A stretch of DNA of 7,392 bases from Gammaproteobacteria bacterium (lineage in GTDB: Bacteria > Pseudomonadota > Gammaproteobacteria > PS1 > Pseudothioglobaceae): NCBI GenBank assembly GCA_003489145.1, contig DNJI01000015.1:1-7392 (forward strand), given 5' to 3'. Positions within the stretch are counted from its first letter, which is position 1; each line of letters starts with the position of its first letter. A program made the position numbers and the translations under genes. Under the pieces are notes generated by a model, which was not told the origin of the DNA, did not search any database, and saw only the letters and a program-made list of their open reading frames with translations. Below are positions 1 to 5,419 of this stretch, in pieces.

Positions 1-74
1 GGCAGTAATGAGTAAGTTGCCAATGCTGGCGCCTCATCAGTCAAGGTATAAATGATCTTAGTTTTTTGTGACAT
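1..74 (-). CDS. icd: Isocitrate dehydrogenase, NADP-dependent, monomeric type (5' end only)
   Basis: Only the first 24 codons lie in the window; the gene runs off the left edge. The translation begins MSQKTKIIYTLTDEAPALAT and continues YSLL, which matches the strongly conserved N-terminus of the large (about 740-residue) monomeric NADP-isocitrate dehydrogenases and not the homodimeric E. coli-type enzyme. The family oxidatively decarboxylates isocitrate to 2-oxoglutarate in the cytoplasm, producing NADPH. The ATG at 74-72 follows the rimI stop by 2 nt and has an AAGG ribosome-binding site in the last rimI codons, so it is probably cotranscribed and translationally coupled with rimI. The identification rests on a short but very characteristic segment; everything downstream is unseen. 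Confidence 0.85.
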   Translation of the reverse strand, partial: MSQKTKIIYTLTDEAPALATYSLL

Positions 75-76
75 AG

Positions 77-562
77 CTACCTTGTTTGTAAACGTAGTAT
101 TTTAGCATCCTCGCCATTTGAATAGTATTTTTTACGGCTGTCAATCAGGTTGAAACCGAGTTTTTGGTAAAACAAAAGTGCCGATTTATTAGATGCGCGT
201 ACCTCAATAAATATCGTATTAAGACTTAAGGCTTGCAACTGCTGACTTAAATAATCAAATAATTGTGTGCCTAAGCCTTGGTGTTGATGCTCTGGATGAA
301 TGCAAATATTAAGTAAGTCTACTGAATCTGGCGAATGTGTAGCAACAAAGTAGCCCAATACTTGATCGTCAATAATTAATAAGCTGGATAATGTTTTTGG
401 GTTATTTAAGCTGTCAGTAAATTGAGCCTGACTCCATGGGGAATCATAAACTAAGCGTTCAATTGTTAAAACAAGGGGTATATCCCTTACAGTAAAATCT
501 CTAAAGGAAGTATTGATACGCTTTGTTGTCGGTTTCGTTTTGGTAGAAATAACCCAATTCAT
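77..562 (-). CDS. rimI: Ribosomal protein bS18 alanine N-acetyltransferase, GNAT family
   Basis: A 161-residue single-domain GNAT acetyltransferase. RimI transfers acetyl from acetyl-CoA to the N-terminal alanine of ribosomal protein S18. The acetyl-CoA pyrophosphate loop QHQGLG is at residues 93-98. The IEVRASN segment carries E120, and LFYQKLGF carries Y132; these align with the catalytic Glu103 and Tyr115 described for Salmonella RimI. The C-terminal RKKYY..GEDA segment is also typical. The start is notable. The only conventional start codons are ATG at 562-560 and the TTG just before it; an in-frame stop lies four codons upstream of that TTG, and no ATG, GTG or TTG occurs in frame before the conserved RDFTVRDIP segment. 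The gene therefore seems to begin 62 nt inside ilvA in another frame, with about 20 extra N-terminal residues relative to E. coli RimI. A rare ATT or ATC start nearer the ilvA stop is the alternative. Function is well supported; the start is uncertain. Confidence 0.88.
   Translation of the reverse strand: MNWVISTKTKPTTKRINTSFRDFTVRDIPLVLTIERLVYDSPWSQAQFTDSLNNPKTLSSLLIIDDQVLGYFVATHSPDSVDLLNICIHPEHQHQGLGTQLFDYLSQQLQALSLNTIFIEVRASNKSALLFYQKLGFNLIDSRKKYYSNGEDAKILRLQTR
80..83 (-). promoter_or_regulatory. Ribosome binding site of icd
   Basis: AAGG on the minus strand, 5 nt before the ATG at 74-72. It lies in the last codons and stop of rimI, which supports this start and coupling of the two genes. 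Confidence 0.6.
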
Positions 563-1994
563 CAAAGTTGCGCTCTAGTTGGACAACATCATCAACTTGC
601 AAACCAATCAATACACGACCGAAATCAGCACCATGATTACGATAATGGAATAAAGAAATATTCCAATGTATACCCACCTTTTTTAAAAAGTTAAGCAAAG
701 CACCAGGGCGCTCAGGAAATTCAAATCGGTACAGTACTTCGTTATCAGCATCCGAACGACCGCCCACCATATAACGAATATGGGTCTTAGCAATAGAGTT
801 GTCACTCATATCCAAAATATCAAATGATTGTGAGAGTTTGGCTATCAATGCTTCTTTTTCACTTAAGCCTTCACTAAGTGCCACGCCGACAAAAATATGG
901 GCCTGTCTATTAGGCGCATAACGATAGTTAAACTCTGTGATGGCATGGTTGTCCAACAACTGGCAAAACTTTAAGAAGCTGCCAGGTTGCTCTGGAATAG
1001 TCGCCGCAATAATGGCTTCATTATGCTCACCCAAATCAGCACGTTCTGAGATATAACGCAGACGATCAAAGTTAACATTGGCACCTGAGACAATAGAAAC
1101 CAAATTCTCATTTTCAATATTATTTTGTTCGACGTATTTCTTTACCCCTGCTGTGGCCAAGGCACCTGCAGGCTCTGCAATAGAGCGCACGTCTTCGTAG
1201 ATGTCTTTAATAGCGGCGCAAATTTCATCATTACTCACTAACACCACTTCATCTACCACTGCTTTGACAATTGGATAGGTTTGTTCGCCAATTTGCTTGA
1301 CCGCTACACCGTCGGCAAAACGACCAACATCGGGCAATACAATGCGCTTACCTTGTTTAAGGGCTTGATAAAGTGTTGGCGAGTCTTCTGGTTCAACACC
1401 AATCACTTGGATGTTTGGCGCATAGTGCTTAATGTAAGTCGCTATACCGGCAATAAGACCGCCGCCGCCCACAGGAACAAAGACTTTATCCATGCTTGGA
1501 AGTTGTTCTAATAGTTCTTTAGCAATGGTTGCCTGCCCTGCCATGACTTCAATATCATCGTACGGATGGATAAACACCAAATCTTGAGCTTGCTCTAATT
1601 GTTTGGCATATTGATAGGCATCATCATACACATCGCCATGAAGCACAACTTTTCCGCCTAATTGCTCGACCGCATTAACTTTAATTTTGGGGGTGGACAG
1701 TGGCATCACAATCACTGATTCAATACCGAGCTTAGTAGCAGACAACGCCACACCTTGGGCATGATTACCAGCACTTGATGCTACCACCCCTTTGGCTGCT
1801 TGTTCTTTGGTTAAACCGGAGATTTTTTGATAAGCACCTCTTAACTTAAAGGCATGAATAACTAATTCGTCTTCTCGTTTAAGATAGATGTTGTTTTTAC
1901 TGCGCTCGCTGAGTTGATGCGCTAAGCTCAGTGGCGTAACGCTGGCAACGTCATAAACGCGGGTGTTATCGGCTAAATCAACAATGCTTTGCAT
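501..1994 (-). CDS. ilvA: Threonine ammonia-lyase (threonine dehydratase), biosynthetic
   Basis: A 497-residue PLP enzyme that deaminates L-threonine to 2-oxobutanoate, the first committed step of isoleucine synthesis in the cytoplasm. The catalytic domain covers about residues 1-320. The PLP lysine is K50 in AFKLRGAY, the substrate loop is SAGNHAQG at 74-81, and the phosphate-binding glycine loop GGGGL is at 176-180. The C-terminal regulatory part has two ACT-like repeats, about 326-398 (starting IIAATIPEQPGSF) and about 419-490 (LYRFEFPERPGAL), as in the long biosynthetic form inhibited by isoleucine and stimulated by valine; short catabolic TdcB lacks them. Length and the C-terminal ETDNKAYQYFL segment fit the E. 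coli enzyme (514 residues). The ATG overlaps the end of cbbY by 17 nt and has a good AAAGGA site, and the 3' end overlaps rimI. No leader peptide or attenuator is possible directly upstream, so allosteric control is probably the main specific control. Confidence 0.96.
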   Translation of the reverse strand: MQSIVDLADNTRVYDVASVTPLSLAHQLSERSKNNIYLKREDELVIHAFKLRGAYQKISGLTKEQAAKGVVASSAGNHAQGVALSATKLGIESVIVMPLSTPKIKVNAVEQLGGKVVLHGDVYDDAYQYAKQLEQAQDLVFIHPYDDIEVMAGQATIAKELLEQLPSMDKVFVPVGGGGLIAGIATYIKHYAPNIQVIGVEPEDSPTLYQALKQGKRIVLPDVGRFADGVAVKQIGEQTYPIVKAVVDEVVLVSNDEICAAIKDIYEDVRSIAEPAGALATAGVKKYVEQNNIENENLVSIVSGANVNFDRLRYISERADLGEHNEAIIAATIPEQPGSFLKFCQLLDNHAITEFNYRYAPNRQAHIFVGVALSEGLSEKEALIAKLSQSFDILDMSDNSIAKTHIRYMVGGRSDADNEVLYRFEFPERPGALLNFLKKVGIHWNISLFHYRNHGADFGRVLIGLQVDDVVQLERNFDELGYFYQNETDNKAYQYFL

Positions 1995-2739
1995 GTAGTT
2001 CCTTTAAGTAATCAACCGTTACATAAGTGGCGTCAGTAGCATCACCTTCAATTAATGTAAAAGGCTTGTTTGGTTCGCCTAAATTATTCAGGATAACGAT
2101 TGCCTCATCAAACTGGTGAGACTCAGTATATTCGTTAGTGGTGATTAATGTTTTTAAATTTGCATCGGTTGCTGAAACAATGCCATTACGTGAATCTTCA
2201 AAAGCGAGACAATCTTTAGGCTCTAGATTCATTTGCTCTAATACCCAATGGTAGATATCACCCGCTGGTTTTAAATTAGGCACAACATTGCCCGCACCAA
2301 TCACCTCAAACCAATCGAGTGCCTCACGCCCTAATGTATTGGCAATCAGCGCATCAACATTAGCAGGTGTGGTGGTGGTAGCAATCGCCATTCTTAAACC
2401 GGCATCTCTAGCCTCATGAAACAAACGCTCCACACCGGGTCTTAAAGGTATTTTTCCTTCATTGACTAGGCGCACATAGATCTCGGTTTTGAGCGCGTGG
2501 ACGGATGCGGCAAAAGCATCTAAATCGTCACAACTAAAATCGGGCTTGTAATCATTGACATAATGTTTGATGCGTAATTGCCCACCGGTGACATCGAGTA
2601 ATTTATGGTAAAGTTCATTCGACCAGACCCAATCTAGGTCTAATTCTTCAAATGCCAAATTAAAGGCGACCAAATGTCCATCACGCTCAGTATTTGCAAG
2701 GGTTCCATCAACATCAAAAATAAGTGCTTTTAGTGTCAT
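1978..2739 (-). CDS. cbbY: CbbY-type HAD phosphatase (likely xylulose-1,5-bisphosphate phosphatase)
   Basis: A 253-residue HAD superfamily subfamily I hydrolase. Motif I is FDVDGT with the nucleophile and acid/base pair D9/D11. Motif II is the ATTTT segment around T121. The motif III lysine is K157 in NLKPAGDIY, and motif IV is AFEDS with E181/D182. Between motifs I and II, the TGGQLRI segment and the helical cap resemble Rhodobacter CbbY much more than Gph or beta-phosphoglucomutase. CbbY dephosphorylates xylulose-1,5-bisphosphate, an inhibitory misfire product of RuBisCO, to xylulose 5-phosphate, so its presence hints at carbon fixation. It is about 20 residues longer than Rhodobacter CbbY, with an extra acidic C-terminal tail (EGDATDATYVTVDYL). 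It is first in the cbbY-ilvA-rimI-icd block and diverges from dksA. No Shine-Dalgarno sequence precedes its ATG. Fold and motifs are certain; the exact substrate is inferred, since HAD enzymes vary. Confidence 0.82.
   Translation of the reverse strand: MTLKALIFDVDGTLANTERDGHLVAFNLAFEELDLDWVWSNELYHKLLDVTGGQLRIKHYVNDYKPDFSCDDLDAFAASVHALKTEIYVRLVNEGKIPLRPGVERLFHEARDAGLRMAIATTTTPANVDALIANTLGREALDWFEVIGAGNVVPNLKPAGDIYHWVLEQMNLEPKDCLAFEDSRNGIVSATDANLKTLITTNEYTESHQFDEAIVILNNLGEPNKPFTLIEGDATDATYVTVDYLKELHAKHC
2000..2005 (-). promoter_or_regulatory. Ribosome binding site of ilvA
   Basis: AAAGGA on the minus strand, 5 nt before the ilvA ATG at 1994-1992 and inside the 3' end of cbbY. It fixes the ilvA start and the 17-nt overlap. 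Confidence 0.65.
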
Positions 2740-2746
2740 AAATAAT

Positions 2747-2755
2747 TTTATAATA
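2747..2755 (-). promoter_or_regulatory. Possible -10 element for the cbbY block
   Basis: On the minus strand the overlapping hexamers TATTAT (2755-2750) and TATAAA (2752-2747) lie just upstream of the cbbY ATG at 2739-2737. No good -35 is seen at the right distance. Transcription from the TATAAA hexamer would start almost at the ATG, giving a leaderless or very short-leader message, which fits the absence of a ribosome-binding site. The region is so AT-rich that chance matches are likely. Confidence 0.28.
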
Positions 2756-2773
2756 AGAAATGTACGAAATAAA

Positions 2774-2802
2774 TTGCTATTTTAAGTCACTTTCGGTATA
2801 AA
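2774..2802 (+). promoter_or_regulatory. Sigma70-type promoter of dksA
   Basis: TTGCTA (2774-2779) and TATAAA (2797-2802) are separated by exactly 17 nt, a near-consensus -35/-10 pair on the plus strand. Transcription would start about 2809, leaving a leader of about 20 nt before the dksA ATG at 2829. The 89-nt spacer 2740-2828 is shared with the divergent cbbY gene. I see no convincing operator in it. Confidence 0.6.
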
Positions 2803-2828
2803 CATTATTTTTTTCATTAACAACCATT

Positions 2829-3239
2829 ATGTCAGAACCTGATTTTCAAGATATTCCTGCTTACAAGCCTACCAAAAATGAAGATTTTATGAGTGTAGGG
2901 CAAATTGATCATTTTAAAGCTAAGTTAAGTGCTTGGATGAATCAGTTAATTAGTGACGCTGAATCTACCATTAATCACATCCAAGAGGATTCAAATCAAG
3001 TAGCGGATATTAACGACAGAGCCACTTTAGAAGAAGAATTTGCATTAGAACTTAGAACGCGTGATCGTGAAAGAAAGCTTATTAGTAAAATTGAAAAGAC
3101 CTTGCATATAATTGAACTGGGTGATTACGGCTACTGCAAAACTTGTGGTGCAGAAATCTCTTTAGTGCGCTTAGAGGCGCGCCCTACGGCTGATGAGTGT
3201 ATAGATTGTAAGACCATCGCAGAACGAAAGGAAGTCTAA
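2829..3239 (+). CDS. dksA: RNA polymerase-binding transcription factor DksA
   Basis: A 136-residue DksA. The protein enters the secondary channel of RNA polymerase and, with ppGpp, represses stable-RNA promoters and activates biosynthetic ones during starvation. The long coiled coil (about 28-100) carries the tip residues D60-x-x-D63-R64-A65, equivalent to the essential D71/D74/R75/A76 of E. coli. The segment EEEF.LELR.RDRERKLI is close to identical to the E. coli protein. A complete four-cysteine zinc finger is present (C103, C106, C124, C127), so this is the zinc-binding form, not a cysteine-less paralogue. It is about 15 residues shorter than E. coli DksA at the two ends. The ATG at 2829 has no visible Shine-Dalgarno sequence. 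An internal ATG at codon 21 (2889) has a GAAG upstream, but the preceding residues YKPTKNEDF still align with E. coli, so the longer form is preferred. It is monocistronic and convergent with thiL. Confidence 0.96.
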   Translation: MSEPDFQDIPAYKPTKNEDFMSVGQIDHFKAKLSAWMNQLISDAESTINHIQEDSNQVADINDRATLEEEFALELRTRDRERKLISKIEKTLHIIELGDYGYCKTCGAEISLVRLEARPTADECIDCKTIAERKEV

Positions 3240-3359
3240 TTTTCAGCGTCTTTACCCTTGCTACTGCGTTAAAAATTCAGAATACTTAGTCACATAGATT
3301 TACTATGCTTCTTCGTATTCTGAATTTTCGCCTTGTAGCAAAAATAAATACTTGAAAAT
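3239..3359. repeat. 121-nt imperfect palindrome between convergent dksA and thiL
   Basis: The left arm (3239-3285) and right arm (3315-3359) are reverse complements over most of their length, about three quarters identical by hand alignment. The innermost 14 bp are perfect: AAAATTCAGAATAC at 3272-3285 against GTATTCTGAATTTT at 3315-3328. Other matching blocks are TTGCTAC at 3258-3264 against GTAGCAA at 3335-3341, and ATTTTCA at 3239-3245 against TGAAAAT at 3353-3359. The 29-nt loop holds a further small hairpin, CATAG (3293-3297) and CTATG (3303-3307) around ATTTA. The arms are much longer than an ordinary intrinsic terminator needs and end close to the stop codons of both genes. It resembles a small non-coding palindromic repeat (MITE- or REP-like). 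No coding sequence is visible within it. Confidence 0.75.
3272..3328. terminator. Possible bidirectional terminator core for dksA and thiL
   Basis: This is the perfect 14-bp core stem with its 29-nt loop. In both directions the stem begins with an A run and ends in a T run (TTTT on the plus strand, five Ts on the minus strand), the layout expected for a bidirectional terminator between convergent genes. The stem is AT-rich with a large loop and no separate GC-rich hairpin, so efficiency is doubtful. No better terminator is seen in 3240-3379. Confidence 0.45.
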
Positions 3360-3382
3360 CTAATTAAATACTTGAAAATCTA
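3343..3382. repeat. Tandem duplication of a 20-bp unit
   Basis: Two adjacent 20-bp copies, 3343-3362 and 3363-3382, differ at one position. They share TAAATACTTGAAAATCTA. The second copy contains the thiL stop codon (TAG, minus strand 3382-3380); the first forms the outer end of the right arm of the palindrome. There are only two copies and no spacers. Confidence 0.85.
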
Positions 3383-4306
3383 GAAGTGTTGATAAGACGC
3401 GCAAGTCTTATTCAGCCCTTTAATATCTAAACCAAGATCTTTTGTAATAACACCAATTTTGGTTAGTGCTATGCCTAGATTTTTCTCAATTGTTTTTAAA
3501 GCCTCAACATACGTCTTCGGCACAGTAAAACACAGCTCATAGTCATCACCGCCCGCTAACGCAATGCACCAGTCCTGCGTGGTGTTAATATAAACACTCA
3601 CCGGGTCTGATAATGGAATGGCATCTATATTAATAGTTGCACCCACCTTAGAGTGTTTTAGAATATGGGAAAGGTCTTGCTCTAACCCGTCTGAAAGGTC
3701 AATACAGGCGTTAGCCATACCTACTAGCGCTTGTGCTAAGCCTACCCTTGCTGTTGGTCGGTTAAATCGCTCTAAACAAAAATCTGAAGGTGTGCCACCC
3801 TGTTCGATTTGTTGCCAGGCATATGCCGCATCACCTAGCGTGTTAGAAACATAAATCAAATCATCGACTTCGGCACCTGATCGCAACAAGGCTTTGCCTG
3901 TCTCTACTTCCCCAATGATATTAATGGTGATACTTAAAGCACCTTTAGTGGTATCACCACCAATCAAATCAAGTTGGTACTCAGCTGCCAATTGTTTTAA
4001 AGCATCCGAAAATTCACTTAACCACGCTTCATTTAATTCAGGCAGTGTTAAGGCTAAAGTGAAATATTTTGGTGTGGCGCCCATTGCTGCCAAATCACTC
4101 AAATTAACGGCTAAGGCTTTATAAGCAATATCAGCAGCACTTGTATTTTTGGGGAAGTGTACGCCTTCAATTAGCGTATCAACACTGGTAACGATTTGGG
4201 TATTAGGCGTAGCATCAATGATGGCACAATCATCACCAACACCTAAACTAACCGAATGATAACAAGCCCAATTGAAATAACGCTCAATCAGTTTAAATTC
4301 ATTCAT
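3380..4306 (-). CDS. thiL: Thiamine-monophosphate kinase
   Basis: A 308-residue ThiL of the PurM/AIR-synthase-like ATP-binding superfamily. It phosphorylates thiamine monophosphate with ATP to thiamine diphosphate, the active cofactor, in the cytoplasm. Visible motifs in order: GVGDD at 22-26, SVDTLIEGVHF at 41-51, NLSDLAAMGA at 68-77, GGDTTKG at 116-122, IDLSDGL at 202-208 and GGDDYEL at 252-258. These are the acidic metal-, ATP- and substrate-binding loops of the family. The C-terminal SYQHF is a typical ThiL ending, so the gene is full length. The start overlaps the stop of the upstream membrane-protein gene as ATGA (4303-4306), indicating coupling. It is the last gene of the folK-to-thiL block and faces dksA. 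The pgpA gene that commonly follows thiL in gammaproteobacteria is absent here. No TPP riboswitch precedes it. Confidence 0.96.
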   Translation of the reverse strand: MNEFKLIERYFNWACYHSVSLGVGDDCAIIDATPNTQIVTSVDTLIEGVHFPKNTSAADIAYKALAVNLSDLAAMGATPKYFTLALTLPELNEAWLSEFSDALKQLAAEYQLDLIGGDTTKGALSITINIIGEVETGKALLRSGAEVDDLIYVSNTLGDAAYAWQQIEQGGTPSDFCLERFNRPTARVGLAQALVGMANACIDLSDGLEQDLSHILKHSKVGATINIDAIPLSDPVSVYINTTQDWCIALAGGDDYELCFTVPKTYVEALKTIEKNLGIALTKIGVITKDLGLDIKGLNKTCASYQHF

Positions 4307-4809
4307 TGAGGGTGATCTTGCATAAACGCTTTATCAATCTCACCACGTCCTGCATTGAACATTGAGCCAGAGCCTAACACCATTGAAACCAAAATAACAA
4401 AAAACAGAGGGACAACGCCCAGCAAGCTCAAAATCGAATCTACGATGCTTGTTCCATCCATACTAGCGGGTGCATCCGTATCGATAAAGAATGACAATGA
4501 AGTTGCAACAAAGTAAAACACGTAGGCGCCAATGATTAATTTGTAACGATCCAATGACAACTTCCAATGTAAATAGACTAAATGAGGTGCGTTTTCTTTG
4601 GCTCTTTTGGTTTGGAAAAATGTATAAACAATGATGTAAAACGATAGTGCAATAGCACTTGCAATTGCACCACCCATACTAAAACCCAGTAGCTTAATCA
4701 TGCCTAGTGAAAAGAACAAATGCACTATCACCATATTGATAGTGAATAGCTCGTGTGGTGCTTTTGCGCTTTTTCTGTCTTCAGCGCTAGATTTAATTGT
4801 GGTTAGCAT
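4303..4809 (-). CDS. Unrecognised four-helix inner-membrane protein
   Basis: I do not recognise this 168-residue protein. It has four hydrophobic stretches that could span the membrane: about 22-41, 44-65, 90-109 and 124-146. The basic N-terminus (DRKSAK), the basic loop 66-89 (QTKRAKEN) and the C-terminus would be cytoplasmic, and the acidic loop 110-123 (DTDAPASMDGT) periplasmic; this agrees with the positive-inside rule. The first two helices form a tight hairpin. There is no signal peptide, cysteine pair or recognisable catalytic motif. A glycine-rich segment, GSGSMFNAGRGEIDKAFM, follows the last helix and may be the most diagnostic part. The gene lies 29 nt after nfuA and its stop overlaps the thiL start by 4 nt, so it belongs to the cofactor operon. 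No Shine-Dalgarno sequence precedes its ATG. Coding status is supported by the operon fit and topology; the function is unknown. Confidence 0.8.
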   Translation of the reverse strand: MLTTIKSSAEDRKSAKAPHELFTINMVIVHLFFSLGMIKLLGFSMGGAIASAIALSFYIIVYTFFQTKRAKENAPHLVYLHWKLSLDRYKLIIGAYVFYFVATSLSFFIDTDAPASMDGTSIVDSILSLLGVVPLFFVILVSMVLGSGSMFNAGRGEIDKAFMQDHPQ

Positions 4810-4838
4810 AATAAAGTTATACCATAACTCTTACCGAG

Positions 4839-5417
4839 CTACATATAGGCGTTTTCTTTTTGTGTGTGATCGGTTACATCCAAGATGTTTTTAATCTGCG
4901 GATAAATCGCTTTTAGTTGTGACTCCACTCCATTCTTTAATGTCACTTTAACTGAAGAACAACCTTGACAACCACCACCAAAATTAAGAATGACATCCAT
5001 ATCATCGGTGATTTCAACCAACTCAACAAAGCCACCGTGTGAAGCTAGCTGTGGATTAACTTCAGCAGCAATGGTGTATTTAATTTTTTCTGCTAAAGGT
5101 GCGTCGTCTTTTGGTGCTTCACCTTTAGCATTCGGTGCAGTAATGGTGAGCTTCTTAGTAGAGCCTTCTTCTTTTAAGGCAACTTCAGAGTCTTTTAAAT
5201 AATCAAAATTACTCTCGTCAATAAAAGCATTAAAACCTTCATACTCAAATTTAAAATAAGTTTTACCTAAATCTTTAGAATAGCAAAAATTAAAAGTGAC
5301 GGCAGCAGCTGGTGTACCGGCTTTTTCAATATCGACCTTTAAACCTAAGTCTTCCTCGCCTTGCTGGGTAAATAATTCGGCTACATAAGTTAGAGCTTCG
5401 TCAGTAATATCAAACAT
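4839..5417 (-). CDS. nfuA: Fe-S cluster carrier protein NfuA
   Basis: A 192-residue two-domain NfuA, nearly the same length as E. coli NfuA (191). The N-terminal part (about 1-95) is the degenerate A-type-carrier-like domain that docks on client proteins. It retains C45 but not the second N-terminal cysteine of E. coli. The C-terminal Nfu domain (about 107-185) has NPQLASHGG and GGGCQGCS, whose C150 and C153 bind a 4Fe-4S cluster at a homodimer interface. The protein delivers clusters to apo-enzymes, especially under oxidative stress or iron limitation. The start is secure: AAAGGA lies 5 nt before the ATG, and the gene begins 2 nt after the panC stop. It sits between pantothenate and thiamine genes, suggesting a general cofactor-supply operon. 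No IscR site can be recognised upstream because the start abuts panC. Confidence 0.95.
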   Translation of the reverse strand: MFDITDEALTYVAELFTQQGEEDLGLKVDIEKAGTPAAAVTFNFCYSKDLGKTYFKFEYEGFNAFIDESNFDYLKDSEVALKEEGSTKKLTITAPNAKGEAPKDDAPLAEKIKYTIAAEVNPQLASHGGFVELVEITDDMDVILNFGGGCQGCSSVKVTLKNGVESQLKAIYPQIKNILDVTDHTQKENAYM

Positions 5418-5419
5418 GG

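Noticed and set aside
1281..1511. Plus-strand open frame of 76 codons
   Set aside because: It lies antisense to the conserved catalytic domain of ilvA, resembles no family and has no start signal; it is a shadow of the real gene.
2889..3239. Shorter DksA starting at the internal ATG (codon 21)
   Set aside because: The residues before it still align with E. coli DksA, and the promoter spacing suits the upstream ATG at 2829.
3343..3382. Two repeat copies as a minimal CRISPR
   Set aside because: The units are directly adjacent, only 20 bp, with no spacers and no cas genes; this is a simple tandem duplication.
3618..4124. Two plus-strand open frames (3618-3854 and 3894-4124)
   Set aside because: Both are antisense to thiL, whose motifs are intact across this stretch; the translations look random.
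4307..4400. TPP riboswitch before thiL
   Set aside because: The upstream sequence is coding for the membrane protein and the genes overlap by 4 nt; no THI-box-like motif is seen.
4815..4829. Small hairpin AGTTAT-ACC-ATAACT between nfuA and the membrane-protein gene
   Set aside because: A 6-bp AT-rich stem in a 29-nt spacer is too weak to call a terminator and could be chance.
4700..5202. Plus-strand open frames 4700-4894 and 4990-5202
   Set aside because: They are antisense to the membrane-protein gene and nfuA, with no recognisable protein features.
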